A DNA stretch of 64,000 bases from JANNRA01 sp031401035 (GCA_031401035.1 JANNRA010000118.1:1-64000), one strand, 5' to 3'; shown: positions 1 through 8,540, counted from the first letter of the stretch. Notes: generated from the sequence alone by a model not told the origin. Numbers and translations: made by a program.

Positions 1-131
1 GGCCGCGCCACCCCGGGGGTTTGTTGGGGGGTCTCATATTCACACCCGGGGGGGGGGCCGCGGGGCCCCCCCCGCCCCCCCCTCCCTGCGTGCATCAGCG
101 CCCGCCTCCGTCGCGAAAGGCCGCCCACCCC
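1..131. other. Low-complexity G/C-run leader at the window edge
   Basis: The first 90 or so bases hold runs of six to nine G followed by long runs of C, unlike any other stretch in the window. An in-frame extension of the next gene through here would encode poly-Gly and poly-Pro, which malic enzymes lack, so I treat it as non-coding. It could be a contig-end sequencing or assembly artefact. GAAAGG at about 115-120 is the likely ribosome site for the gene at 132. Confidence 0.6.
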
Positions 132-1319
<1,188 letters not shown>

Positions 1320-1321
1320 GC

Positions 1322-1810
1322 ATGGACCGACCCCGGCGGGCACGGCGGCGGCACGCCCTCCTCCTCGTCTTGGCGTTGGCGGTTCCGAGCCTTGCCCAGC
1401 AGCCAGTGAGCGAGGACGCCGGCCCGATGCGCCAGGACTCCCTGCCGCTGCGCGACGTCCCTCGTTCGATGCACGACGGCGGCGGCACGATCGGCGAAGC
1501 CACCCAGTCGACGCGCGGCTCGCGCTCGGTCCGCGACGCGACCACGCGCGGCATGCTGAGCGGTCCGGTCTCGTCGATGTCGAGCGGCTCGATGCGCGAC
1601 GCCAACGCGCCGCGCCAAGGCGGCTCGGTGGCCGAGGCGTCGGCGGGGGCGGTGAAACACGACAGTGACCAGCCCCTCGGCACCCGGATCTCGCAACCGG
1701 TGCGTGAGCTCGGACCGTTGCAGCAGCACCTCCGCCAGATGCGCGAACAGGGTGCGGCCGCGGCCATGGCGGCGGCCGGCGCACCGGTGGCCGCGCCGCC
1801 CATCGAGTGA
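1322..1810 (+). CDS. Small secreted protein of unknown function
   Basis: I do not recognise this 162-residue protein. It starts 2 bases after the malic enzyme stop, so it is probably co-transcribed. Residues 1-25 form a signal peptide: a strongly basic n-region (RRARRR), a leucine/alanine core and an SLA-QQ cleavage site. The mature part is Ser/Arg/Met-rich and low in hydrophobics, with recurring SM, SMRD and RDA pieces, ending in a helix-prone Gln/Ala-rich stretch and an Ala/Pro tail; it looks largely disordered. No Cys is present. Base composition matches its neighbours. It may be a periplasmic accessory protein, but there is no direct clue to function. Confidence 0.65.
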   Translation: MDRPRRARRRHALLLVLALAVPSLAQQPVSEDAGPMRQDSLPLRDVPRSMHDGGGTIGEATQSTRGSRSVRDATTRGMLSGPVSSMSSGSMRDANAPRQGGSVAEASAGAVKHDSDQPLGTRISQPVRELGPLQQHLRQMREQGAAAAMAAAGAPVAAPPIE

Positions 1811-1887
1811 TGGACGGCGCCGTGGAGAGCGCCGCCATGTGGCGCCAGATCAGGCGCGGCGCCGCCTAGCCGCGCCCGCCGGCCATC

Positions 1888-2616
1888 ATGGAACTGCGCG
1901 GCGCGACAGCGCTGATCACCGGCGGCGGCCATCGACTCGGCCGGGCGATCGGGCTGCGGCTCGCCGAGGCTGGCGCCAACGTGGCCTTCACCTACCTGCA
2001 TGCGGGCGCGGCGGCAGCGACGACACGGCGCGATCTCGAACAGCGGGGCGTACGCGCCGTCGCGGTGCGCGCCGACGCCGCCGACGACCGGCAGATGGCC
2101 GCCGCACTTGCCGAGGTCGGGCGCGCACTCGGGGTGCCGGATCTCTGGGTGGCCAACGCCGGCGTCTTCCGCCGCACGCCGATTGCCACCGCCACGGCGG
2201 ACGACTGGGACGACATGCTGCGGCTCAACTTCGACACCTTTCTCGTCCCCGCCCTGCGCCTGGCGGCGCCGATGCGGCAGCGCGGCGGCGCCATCATCGC
2301 CCTGGGCGACGTCGCGGCACTGGAACCGTGGGCCGACTATGTCCCGTATTGCGTTGCCAAGCGCGCCCTCGTCGCGCTCGCCATGCGTCTTGCCCGCGAC
2401 CTGGCGCCGACCGTGCGGGTCAACGTCATCGCGCCGGGTCCAGTGTTGTTCCCGCCTGAGTTCCCCGCCGCGGCGCGGCGCCGCGAGATTGCTCGGACGT
2501 TGCTGAAGCGGCAGGGACACGCGGCCGACATCGCCGACGCCGCGCTCTACCTGGCGCGCGCCGAGTATGTCACCGGCGTCGTCCTGCCCGTCGACGGAGG
2601 GCGCCGCTTTGGCTGA
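1888..2616 (+). CDS. SDR oxidoreductase of the pteridine reductase (PTR1/FolM) type
   Basis: A 242-residue short-chain dehydrogenase with a Rossmann fold. The cofactor loop is TGGGHRLG (11-18), whose Arg in place of the usual small residue marks the NADPH-using pteridine reductase branch (TGxxxRLG). NAG is at 90-92. The catalytic set is Asp141, Tyr154 and Lys158: most SDRs have Ser at the first position, while PTR1-like enzymes have Asp 13 residues before Tyr, exactly as seen here. A dihydropterin or dihydrofolate-reducing role is therefore plausible but inferred. The C-terminal VDGGRRFG is typical of SDRs. Its 3' end overlaps trmB by 8 bases and supplies the trmB ribosome site, so the two are translationally linked. 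Confidence 0.85.
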   Translation: MELRGATALITGGGHRLGRAIGLRLAEAGANVAFTYLHAGAAAATTRRDLEQRGVRAVAVRADAADDRQMAAALAEVGRALGVPDLWVANAGVFRRTPIATATADDWDDMLRLNFDTFLVPALRLAAPMRQRGGAIIALGDVAALEPWADYVPYCVAKRALVALAMRLARDLAPTVRVNVIAPGPVLFPPEFPAAARRREIARTLLKRQGHAADIADAALYLARAEYVTGVVLPVDGGRRFG

Positions 2617-3175
2617 CGAGGCGCCGTGGTTGCCGCCCGACTGCTGGCAGCAGCTCTTCGGGAACGCGAACCCCGTCGCCGTCGAGGTCGGTCCGGGGCG
2701 TGGCGAATTCCTGCGCGCCGTCGCCGCGGCGCGACCGCAATGGAACTTCTTCGGCATCGAGCACTCCTCGACGCGAACGCGCCACATCGAACAACTATTC
2801 GCCGCCCGCCGTCTGGCGAACGCGCGCGTCGTCTGGGCGGATGCGGGATGGTTGCTCCCGCATCTGCCGGCCGCGTCGGCGGCGGCGGTGTACGTGCAGT
2901 TCCCCGATCCGTGGTGGAAGCGGCGCCATCACAAGCGCCGCGTTTGGACGCCGGCGTTCGTCGCCGCCCTGCGTCGGCTGCTCGCGCCGGGGGCGACGGT
3001 GGAGTTCCTCACTGACGTCGAGGACACCTTCCAGCTCGGACTCGCCCTGCTCGACGCGGACCCCGGCCTCGATCGCGTCGCGGTCGGCCTACTCGACCGG
3101 CACGACACCAACTTCGCACGCAAGGCGTTGCAGGTCGGCGGCCAGATCCACCGTAGCCTGCACCGACGCCCCTAG
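2609..3175 (+). CDS. trmB: tRNA (guanine-N7-)-methyltransferase TrmB
   Basis: Methylates G46 in the tRNA variable loop using S-adenosylmethionine. The 188-residue protein shows the SAM loop VEVGPGRGEFL, the acidic segment GIEH, the hallmark VQFPDPWWKRRHHKRR and a C-terminal TNFARKAL, which together are diagnostic. The start is TTG 2609: GGAGG at 2596-2600 lies 8 bases before it, and the residues from there (ADEAPWLPP...) match the short N-terminus expected, whereas an ATG at 2567 would sit deep inside the upstream SDR. The gene overlaps the SDR stop by 8 bases. It converges on the sulfur-carrier gene at 3201. Confidence 0.95.
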   Translation: MADEAPWLPPDCWQQLFGNANPVAVEVGPGRGEFLRAVAAARPQWNFFGIEHSSTRTRHIEQLFAARRLANARVVWADAGWLLPHLPAASAAAVYVQFPDPWWKRRHHKRRVWTPAFVAALRRLLAPGATVEFLTDVEDTFQLGLALLDADPGLDRVAVGLLDRHDTNFARKALQVGGQIHRSLHRRP

Positions 3176-3200
3176 CCGCGCGGGATGCGCCGATCGGCGA

Positions 3201-3443
3201 TCAGGCGCCGCCGGCGATCGGCGGCAGCAGAATCACCTCTTGCCCGTCGACGAGCGGCGCCTGCGGGGCCAACTTCTCGTCGCCGGAGATGACCATGCCG
3301 GCATGGGTCGGCGGAATGCCGAGCCGCGCCACGAGATCCGCCACGGTGGCACCGGTGGGGAGCTCGATGGCGGCCGAATCGTGGCTCTCGCCGGCCGGAT
3401 GGTACTTACGCAGCGACGCGAACAACTTCACCTGGACGATCAT
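3201..3443 (-). CDS. MoaD/ThiS-family ubiquitin-like sulfur carrier with a GGA C-terminus
   Basis: An 80-residue beta-grasp protein (VKLFASLRKY at the start, ATVADLVARLGIP helix, VILLPPIAGGA at the end). Members of this family are adenylated and thiocarboxylated on a C-terminal Gly-Gly and hand sulfur to molybdopterin, thiamine or cysteine synthesis. Here one extra Ala follows the Gly-Gly, so the protein would need trimming or may act differently. It lies 27 bases downstream of a rhodanese-E1 fusion, the natural activating partner. Start at ATG 3443 or the preceding GTG 3446; no clear ribosome site separates them. Which pathway it serves cannot be decided from this window, which holds no other molybdopterin or thiamine gene. 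Confidence 0.85.
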   Translation of the reverse strand: MIVQVKLFASLRKYHPAGESHDSAAIELPTGATVADLVARLGIPPTHAGMVISGDEKLAPQAPLVDGQEVILLPPIAGGA

Positions 3444-3470
3444 CACGCGAGCCGTCGCACACCGCGTCGT

Positions 3471-4661
3471 TCAGGCGTGCGCCGGCGAGCCGCCGGCGGC
3501 ACGCAGGCCGCAGAACTCCTCGTAGTCGATGAGTTCGGTGACCGTCGGCCGCTCGCCGCACAGCGGGCAGGCGGGGTCTTTACGCAGCCGGTGGATGCGC
3601 AGCTCCATGCTCAGCGTGTCAAAGTAGATCATGCGGCCGATAAGCGGCTTGCCGGCGCCGAGAATGAGCTTCATCGTCTCCAGCGCCTGCACGCAGCCGA
3701 CGAGGCCCGGCAGGACGCCGAGGACGCCGGCCTCCTGGCAGCTCGGCGCCGCTCCCGGTGGCGGCGGCTCGGGGAACAGGCAGCGGTAGCAGGGACCCAG
3801 GCCCGGGGCGAACACGGTCGCCTGTCCTTCGAACTGGAAGATGCTGCCGTGCACGTTCGGTTTGCCGGCGAGGAAGCAGGCGTCGTTCACCAGGTAGCGG
3901 GTCGGGAAGTTGTCGCAGCCGTCGACGATGACATCGTACTCGCCGATCAGTTTCATGATGTTCTCGGAGGTCACCCGCTCCTGGTAGCCGATGACCTTCA
4001 CATCCGGATTGAGCGCGTTGAGCGTTTTCTTCGCCGACTCGACCTTCGGCATGCCGACGCGGTCGTTGGTGTGGAGGATCTGGCGCTGCAGGTTGCTGAC
4101 ATCGACGACGTCCATGTCGACGATGCCGATCGTGCCGACGCCCGCCGCGGCGAGGTAGAATGCCGTCGGCGACCCCAGTCCGCCGGCGCCGATGCACAGA
4201 ACCTTGGCATCGAGCAGCTTCGCCTGCCCCTTCTCGCCGACCTCGGGCAGGAGGAAATGGCGGCTGTAGCGATTGAGCTGGTCGGCGGTGAACTGCTTGT
4301 CGGCCTCCCAGGGGTGACCGGCGCCCTTCCAGCCCCCGAAGCCGCCGGACATCGACACCACGTTGGTGTACCCGAGCTCGCGCAGCGTCCGCCCGGCGAG
4401 CAGCGAGCGCGTACCGCCGGCGCAATACAAGATGATGGGAGCATCTCTGTCAGGCACCGTCTCTTCGATCCGCATATCGAGGAAGCCGCGCGGCACGGAA
4501 ACCGCGCCGGGCAGATGGCCCTCGCGGTACTCCTCCCTCTCGCGCACATCGATGAGCGTGTAGCCGGCGCCGTTCGAGGCGCGCTGGCGCACATCGTCGG
4601 GTGTCCACTCCGGCACCAGCAGCCGGGACTCGGACATCAGATCACGAATCGTCTTGGCCAT
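3471..4661 (-). CDS. moeB: Rhodanese-E1 fusion: sulfur-carrier adenylyltransferase (MoeB/ThiF family)
   Basis: A 396-residue cytoplasmic enzyme that should adenylate the C-terminus of a MoaD/ThiS-like carrier and supply sulfur to it. Residues 15-118 form a rhodanese domain with active Cys80 in CAGGTRS. Residues 127-390 form the E1 domain: GAGGLGSP (158-165) for ATP, the DGCDNFPTR segment around 247-255, candidate Cys308 in SCQEAG and a zinc site from CYRC (291-294) and CPLC (365-368). In the common MOCS3/MoeZ fusions the order is E1 then rhodanese; here the rhodanese comes first. The partner carrier gene follows 27 bases downstream, and an NuoI-type ferredoxin gene ends 9 bases upstream, so the three look like one operon. 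Confidence 0.92.
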   Translation of the reverse strand: MAKTIRDLMSESRLLVPEWTPDDVRQRASNGAGYTLIDVREREEYREGHLPGAVSVPRGFLDMRIEETVPDRDAPIILYCAGGTRSLLAGRTLRELGYTNVVSMSGGFGGWKGAGHPWEADKQFTADQLNRYSRHFLLPEVGEKGQAKLLDAKVLCIGAGGLGSPTAFYLAAAGVGTIGIVDMDVVDVSNLQRQILHTNDRVGMPKVESAKKTLNALNPDVKVIGYQERVTSENIMKLIGEYDVIVDGCDNFPTRYLVNDACFLAGKPNVHGSIFQFEGQATVFAPGLGPCYRCLFPEPPPPGAAPSCQEAGVLGVLPGLVGCVQALETMKLILGAGKPLIGRMIYFDTLSMELRIHRLRKDPACPLCGERPTVTELIDYEEFCGLRAAGGSPAHA

Positions 4662-4670
4662 AGGGAATCC

Positions 4671-5267
4671 TCAGCGCGCGACGCGAATCTCTTCCGCCTC
4701 GAGCTTGCGGTATGCCTCGCGCATCTCATCCATCAGGCCGTCGCGGCCCTTCTCGGCGAGCACCTTCGAGCGGTGAATGAAGATGTCCTTGGTCTCGATG
4801 AAGTCCTTGCGCGTGTATCCCCAGATCCGCGGGTGGACATACGTGTCCATGCGGATCGCGTCGCACGGGCAGGCTTCGACGCAGAGGCCACAGTAGATGC
4901 AGCGCAGGGTGTCGATCTCGTAGCGCAGCGGAAACTTCTCGACCTCGGGGTCGGGATGCTCGCCAGCCTCGATGTAGATGCAGTTCGCCGGACAGGCGGT
5001 GGCGCACAGGAAGCAGGCAGTGCAGCGCACCGAGCTGTCCTCTTTGAGCGTCAGGCGGTGGCTGCCGCGGAAGTTGTCCGGGTAGTGCTTCACCTCCTCC
5101 GGCCACTGCGTCGTCACCGCGGCACGGGTCTCCTTCGCCAAGCCGACCGCGTGCAGGGCGTGCAGGCCGAGGTTGCGCCAGAAGCGGTACATCGTCACCA
5201 TCAGGCCGCTGAAGATCTGCGGCAGATAGGTACGCTCCCAGAACGTCAAGGCTTCGCGTCGCTTCAT
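4671..5267 (-). CDS. nuoI: NuoI-type 2x[4Fe-4S] ferredoxin subunit
   Basis: A 198-residue protein with two 8Fe-type motifs, CTACFLCATACP and CIYCGLCVEACP, spaced as in the NADH-quinone oxidoreductase subunit I (TYKY). The N-terminal FSGLMVTMYRFWRNLG amphipathic region and the YRGSHRL-like segment (here FRGSHRL) also fit NuoI, which carries electrons from the peripheral arm toward quinone in complex I. No other nuo gene is present in the window, so it is either a detached complex I subunit or an orphan paralogue. The gene runs directly into the rhodanese-E1 and sulfur-carrier genes, an arrangement that could reflect an Fe-S or sulfur-transfer role. Start ATG 5267. Confidence 0.85.
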   Translation of the reverse strand: MKRREALTFWERTYLPQIFSGLMVTMYRFWRNLGLHALHAVGLAKETRAAVTTQWPEEVKHYPDNFRGSHRLTLKEDSSVRCTACFLCATACPANCIYIEAGEHPDPEVEKFPLRYEIDTLRCIYCGLCVEACPCDAIRMDTYVHPRIWGYTRKDFIETKDIFIHRSKVLAEKGRDGLMDEMREAYRKLEAEEIRVAR

Positions 5268-5337
5268 CGCGTGGACATACCCTTTCTGCGTCTGCGCGAA
5301 ACCTACCGTGCGCGCAACCGCGGAATCAAGCCGGGCC

Positions 5338-5982
5338 TCAGTGGACCCACTTGTCGCTCTCGCCGCCGCGTCGGCGCGCTTCGAGGGCGAACTGAACGAC
5401 GTCGCAGAGGCGAGCGCCGCGGTCGGCCAGCACCGGCGCTTCGAGCAGCGCCTGCTTCTCGATCGCCGAGAAGTCGAGGGCGTAGCACAGGAAGTTGATC
5501 AAGAGTTCGTCGGACAGCGACGCATCGGACAGCACGCGCGCCACCAGTCCCGGCTCTCGCTCATCGAGGTAACGCTGGGTGAGGGCGTGGATACGGGTGC
5601 GCAACAGCGACGCGACGCCGACGGTGTCCGACGGGCGCCAGCGCACCGCCGCGGCCCGGTAGCCATGGCCGCCGCGCTCGTCGGCGATTTCGAACTCGCG
5701 CGCTCCATGCAGGAGGATATTGTAGCGGCCGTCGGCCAGCGGCTCGACGCTGACCACTTTCCCGGCGCAGCCAACCGGGTAGATCTCCGGTCGCCCATAG
5801 TAGTCTTTGCGCCATTCGCCGCCGAGCAAGACGACACCGATCAGTTTGTCGTCGCCACGTTCGACATCGCGCACCATCTCGCGGTAGCGCGGCTCGAAGA
5901 TGTGCAGCGGCAGCGGTACGCCCGGGAACAGCACCGCATTGGGCAGCGGGAAGAGCGGAATGGTCTCGGGGAGGTGCTGCAT
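5338..5982 (-). CDS. LON substrate-binding (LAN) domain protein
   Basis: A 214-residue protein made only of the Lon N-terminal substrate-binding domain, with no AAA+ or protease part. The opening IPLFPLPNAVLFPGVPLPLHIFE is the family hallmark, followed by FEPRYREMV and an all-helical C-terminal half with LINFLCYALDF. Stand-alone LAN proteins are widespread in proteobacteria and their role is not well defined. The ATG at 5982 shares a base with the stop of the PerR-like gene (TGATG), which fixes the start and shows coupled translation. An upstream extension to 6054 would overlap perR by 70 bases and adds no family similarity. Confidence 0.88.
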   Translation of the reverse strand: MQHLPETIPLFPLPNAVLFPGVPLPLHIFEPRYREMVRDVERGDDKLIGVVLLGGEWRKDYYGRPEIYPVGCAGKVVSVEPLADGRYNILLHGAREFEIADERGGHGYRAAAVRWRPSDTVGVASLLRTRIHALTQRYLDEREPGLVARVLSDASLSDELLINFLCYALDFSAIEKQALLEAPVLADRGARLCDVVQFALEARRRGGESDKWVH

Positions 5983-6383
5983 CACGCCGTCCGCGGTGCG
6001 CCGAGCGCGCTGGCGCAGTCGTTGCAGCGCCCGTAGTACGCCGTCGTCTGCCACTGCACGACGCAGCCGGCGGTGCGCGCCTCGTCGGCCGGCGTTGCGC
6101 TCGGGGCACCCGGCAGATCATGCACGGCGCCGCAGTGCAGACAGGCGAAGTGATCATGCGCCTCGGTACGCGCGTCGAAGTGGGCCTCGCCGCCGTCGAG
6201 GCGCAACACGCGCACGCGGCCCTGCTCGCGCAGCTTGTCGAGGTTGCGGTAGATCGTGCCGAGGCTGACGCGCGGCAGACGGCGGCGCACGCGTGCGCAG
6301 ACGACGTCGGCGGTGGGATGGTCGAGCGCGGCGGACAGCACGTCGTACACCGCCGCGATCTGGCGCGTCGTGCGAGGCTTCAC
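5982..6383 (-). CDS. perR: PerR-like peroxide/metal regulator of the Fur family
   Basis: A 133-residue winged-helix repressor. Recognition-helix region VSLGTIYRNLDKL is typical of Fur. The regulatory metal set matches PerR: His22 in HPTAD, an Asp in HFDAR, the two His of HDH six and eight residues later, and an Asp (HDL) at the position where PerR has Asp104 and Fur usually Glu. The structural zinc set is CLHC and CNDC. This residue pattern, plus rubrerythrin in the same operon, favours a peroxide sensor over an iron sensor. It starts with GTG inside a GTGA overlap with the DUF3501 stop and ends in a TGATG overlap with the LON-domain gene. It probably controls its own operon. Confidence 0.88.
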   Translation of the reverse strand: MKPRTTRQIAAVYDVLSAALDHPTADVVCARVRRRLPRVSLGTIYRNLDKLREQGRVRVLRLDGGEAHFDARTEAHDHFACLHCGAVHDLPGAPSATPADEARTAGCVVQWQTTAYYGRCNDCASALGAPRTA

Positions 6384-6979
6384 GCCGCGCCCTGCAGATC
6401 GGTGGCAAGCGAGGCGCGCAGCGCGCCGGTCAGGGGCGCCGCATGGCGGTAGTGCGGCAGGTCGACGACCAATCGCGCCGGCGTCGCCGCGTCGCGGAAT
6501 GCGGCGCGCGCCGCCGGCGGCAGCGCGAAGCGCACGTACTGCACGGCGCTCAGCTTGTCGGCGCGGCTGCGGCCGGGTTCGAACTCTGCCGCGATACGCT
6601 GCGCGGCGCCCAGCTCGAGCCAGGTGGCGGTATCGATTCCGAGGAAGCCGAGCAGGCGCTCGGGGATCTGCTGCTGTTCAGTGATCTCGATCAACAGTGT
6701 CGCGCTCAACTCGCCGGGCCTGGGCAGCAGCGCATTGTATACCGTCAGCTCTTCGCGCACCGCGTCGAGATCGGTGATGCGCTCAGCGCGCAGCATCTCG
6801 TGAATCTGGAAGTAGACGGTGGCATGGTTCTCGAACACCAGCGTCACCTCGGGACCGACGCCGACGCGGCGGGCGCGTTTGAGGTCGATGGTGCGGCGGC
6901 GCACATCGTCGCGCATCGCCTCGTAGCGATCGAGACCGACGACGTCGTCGAGCGTAACTGGGCGGATGGAAGGGTCCAT
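6380..6979 (-). CDS. DUF3501 family protein
   Basis: A 199-residue soluble protein with the DUF3501 signature: ITLDDVV and RR segments near the N-terminus (KRARRVGVGPEVTLVFEN), HEMLRAERI, ELTVYNALLPRPGELSATLLIEI. The biochemical role is unknown. From general knowledge of the family these genes are often beside rubrerythrin and Fe-S oxidoreductase genes, and that is the setting here: rubrerythrin lies 59 bases upstream and a PerR-like regulator overlaps its stop by four bases (GTGA). That supports an oxygen or peroxide stress function. No signal peptide and no Cys cluster are present. Start ATG 6979. Confidence 0.88.
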   Translation of the reverse strand: MDPSIRPVTLDDVVGLDRYEAMRDDVRRRTIDLKRARRVGVGPEVTLVFENHATVYFQIHEMLRAERITDLDAVREELTVYNALLPRPGELSATLLIEITEQQQIPERLLGFLGIDTATWLELGAAQRIAAEFEPGRSRADKLSAVQYVRFALPPAARAAFRDAATPARLVVDLPHYRHAAPLTGALRASLATDLQGAA

Positions 6980-7038
6980 GGAGGCGGGTGCAGCGCGCGG
7001 CGAGCCGACCGTCAGGCCGACCCGCCGCGCCGCCGGAA

Positions 7039-7461
7039 CTACAGCTTCAAGGTGCCGAGGCCGCTGGCAAAGCGGCCGGCGTGCGACTTCTCAGCCCGCG
7101 CCAGGGTCTCGAACCACTCGGCGATCTCGTCGAAGCCCTCGTCGCGCGCCGATTTGGCGAAACCCGGATACATCTGGGTGTACTCGTAGGTCTCGCCCTC
7201 GACAGCGGACTTGAGGTTCTTCTCCGTGTCGCCGATCGGCACGCCGGTGCAGGGGTCGCCGACCTGAGCGAGAAAATCGAGATGGCCGAAGGCGTGGCCG
7301 GTCTCGGCCTCGGAGGTATCGCGGAACAGGCCTCCGACGTCCGGGTACCCTTCGATGTCGGCCCGGCGGGCGAAGTACAGATAGCGCCGATTGGCCTGCG
7401 ACTCGCCGGCAAACGCCGCCTTGAGGTTCTCGTGCGTCTTGGTGTCCTTCAGGGGCTTCAT
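7039..7461 (-). CDS. Rubrerythrin-family diiron protein lacking the rubredoxin domain
   Basis: A 140-residue four-helix diiron protein, probably a peroxide reductase. The ligand pattern is intact: Glu20 in AGESQANRRY, Glu53 and His56 in EAETGH, Glu90/Glu93 in EGETYEY, and Glu124 with His127 in ARAEKSH. The MYPGFAKSARDEGF stretch is typical. It lacks the C-terminal rubredoxin domain of classic rubrerythrin, so it needs another electron donor. GGAGG lies 8 bases before ATG 7461. It is the first gene of the rbr-DUF3501-perR-LON operon and has a 15-bp palindrome 30 bases upstream. Confidence 0.93.
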   Translation of the reverse strand: MKPLKDTKTHENLKAAFAGESQANRRYLYFARRADIEGYPDVGGLFRDTSEAETGHAFGHLDFLAQVGDPCTGVPIGDTEKNLKSAVEGETYEYTQMYPGFAKSARDEGFDEIAEWFETLARAEKSHAGRFASGLGTLKL

Positions 7462-7490
7462 CGATCGATCCTCCGTGCGGATGCAGTTAA

Positions 7491-7505
7491 CAGGAATGCT
7501 TCCTG
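7491..7505. promoter_or_regulatory. Candidate operator of the rubrerythrin operon (15-bp palindrome)
   Basis: CAGGAATGCTTCCTG is a perfect 6-3-6 inverted repeat. On the minus strand it sits exactly between a possible -35 (TTCACT, 7509-7514) and -10 (TTAACT, 7485-7490) with 18-bp spacing. The position fits a repressor site for the PerR-like protein encoded downstream. The sequence does not resemble the AT-rich Bacillus PerR box, so the match of regulator and site is inferred from position only. Confidence 0.4.
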
Positions 7506-7542
7506 ACTAGTGAATGAGCGTTAGACGGCATGTGGCGGCGCG

Positions 7543-7776
7543 TCAACTACCCGCCCCCGCCAGTGCACGCGCCAGCATCTCGCGAATGACCGGCCCGCAG
7601 CGGTTCGGCGTACACGGACCGGTGCAGGCGCGGGTGCGCTTGCGAATGTCGTCGAGCGTCTTCGCGCCGGCACGGATCGCCTTCTCGACTGTCCCCTTGC
7701 GAATCTTGTTACAGATGCAGACGACCTTGTAGGAGTCGAGAATGGCGCGCGTCCGCGCCTCTTCTTCTTCGCTCAC
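7543..7776 (-). CDS. BFD-like [2Fe-2S]-binding protein
   Basis: A 77-residue protein resembling bacterioferritin-associated ferredoxin and the BFD domains of oxidoreductases. Cysteines 20 and 22 (CIC), 51 and 55 (CTGPC) and 60 supply the cluster ligands; the usual spacing is CxC ... CxxC, and here the second pair is CxxxC with a further Cys, a small departure. The segment KGTVEKAIRAGAKTLDDIRKRT is the conserved helical part. It starts with GTG 7776, 22 bases after the GST stop, so the two genes are likely one transcript. A role in iron release from bacterioferritin or in electron transfer is possible; no bacterioferritin gene is in the window. Confidence 0.82.
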   Translation of the reverse strand: MSEEEEARTRAILDSYKVVCICNKIRKGTVEKAIRAGAKTLDDIRKRTRACTGPCTPNRCGPVIREMLARALAGAGS

Positions 7777-7798
7777 GCGACGCTCCGGTCGCCGCGCC

Positions 7799-8407
7799 TC
7801 AACGCTCGAGCGATTGCACGCTCGGGCGCTGCTTGAGTCGCGAAATCCAGGCGGTGACCGAGCGCAGGGCCGGATCCACGTCGATGCCGAGGCGCGGCAG
7901 GATCATGATGGCCGGCACGAACGCCACGTCGGCGAGCGAGAATTCACCCACCAGGTACTCCTTGCCAGCCAGGAAGCCCTCCAGGCGCTTGAGGCCGCGG
8001 GTGAGCTCGGTGCGGTAGCGACCGAGCCGCTCGGCATCCTGTTCCGCGGCCGGCTTGCTGAGCTCGGCCTGGACGAATCCCGCCGAGGGCAGGAACGAAT
8101 TATCGCAATAATCTTCAAGGGTTCGGACGCGCGCACGGGCACTCGAATCCTCCGGCATGAGGGCCGGATGGGGGTACTCGTTCTCCAGATACTCGTTGAT
8201 GATGGTCGAGTCGTAGACCACCACATCGTCGTCAATCAGCACCGGAACCTTGCCGTAGGGGTTGAGTTTGAGGAACTCGGCGTTCTGGCGGTGCTCGCCC
8301 GTGCGCAGATCGACGAAGACCGTCTCGTACTCGAGTTCCTTCTCGACGAGCACGACACGCACCTTCTGAGCGAAGGGGCAGTCGGGATAGTCATAGAGCT
8401 TCATCAT
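7799..8407 (-). CDS. Glutathione S-transferase family protein
   Basis: A 202-residue cytosolic GST. The thioredoxin-like N-domain starts KLYDYPDCPFAQKVRVVLVEKELEYE, with Cys in the CPFA active-site position as in omega/beta-like GSTs and stringent-starvation-type proteins. KVPVLIDDD and the conserved DSTIINEYLE follow, where Asp-Ser binds the glutamyl part of glutathione. The all-helical C-domain carries EYLVGEFSLADVAFVP, the GST N-capping box region. The substrate is unknown. Either ATG 8407 or 8404 could serve as start. It is divergently arranged from a Tat-exported PhoX-like gene and is followed by a BFD-like ferredoxin gene. Confidence 0.92.
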   Translation of the reverse strand: MMKLYDYPDCPFAQKVRVVLVEKELEYETVFVDLRTGEHRQNAEFLKLNPYGKVPVLIDDDVVVYDSTIINEYLENEYPHPALMPEDSSARARVRTLEDYCDNSFLPSAGFVQAELSKPAAEQDAERLGRYRTELTRGLKRLEGFLAGKEYLVGEFSLADVAFVPAIMILPRLGIDVDPALRSVTAWISRLKQRPSVQSLER

Positions 8408-8540
8408 TCACCGCCTCCCATGGATAACCGGATGTTCACAACGCGTCACCATCGCAAAAACAGGCGGCGGAGTAAACCGACGTGGCGCCAAAAGTCTCGC
8501 TATGTGAAGGGATTTTCCGAAACCCGCGTCCTGCAACGAT

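Noticed and set aside
3188..3199. 12-bp palindrome CGCCGATCGGCG between trmB and the sulfur-carrier gene as a terminator
   Set aside because: No loop of usable size and no T-run; likely chance in GC-rich DNA.
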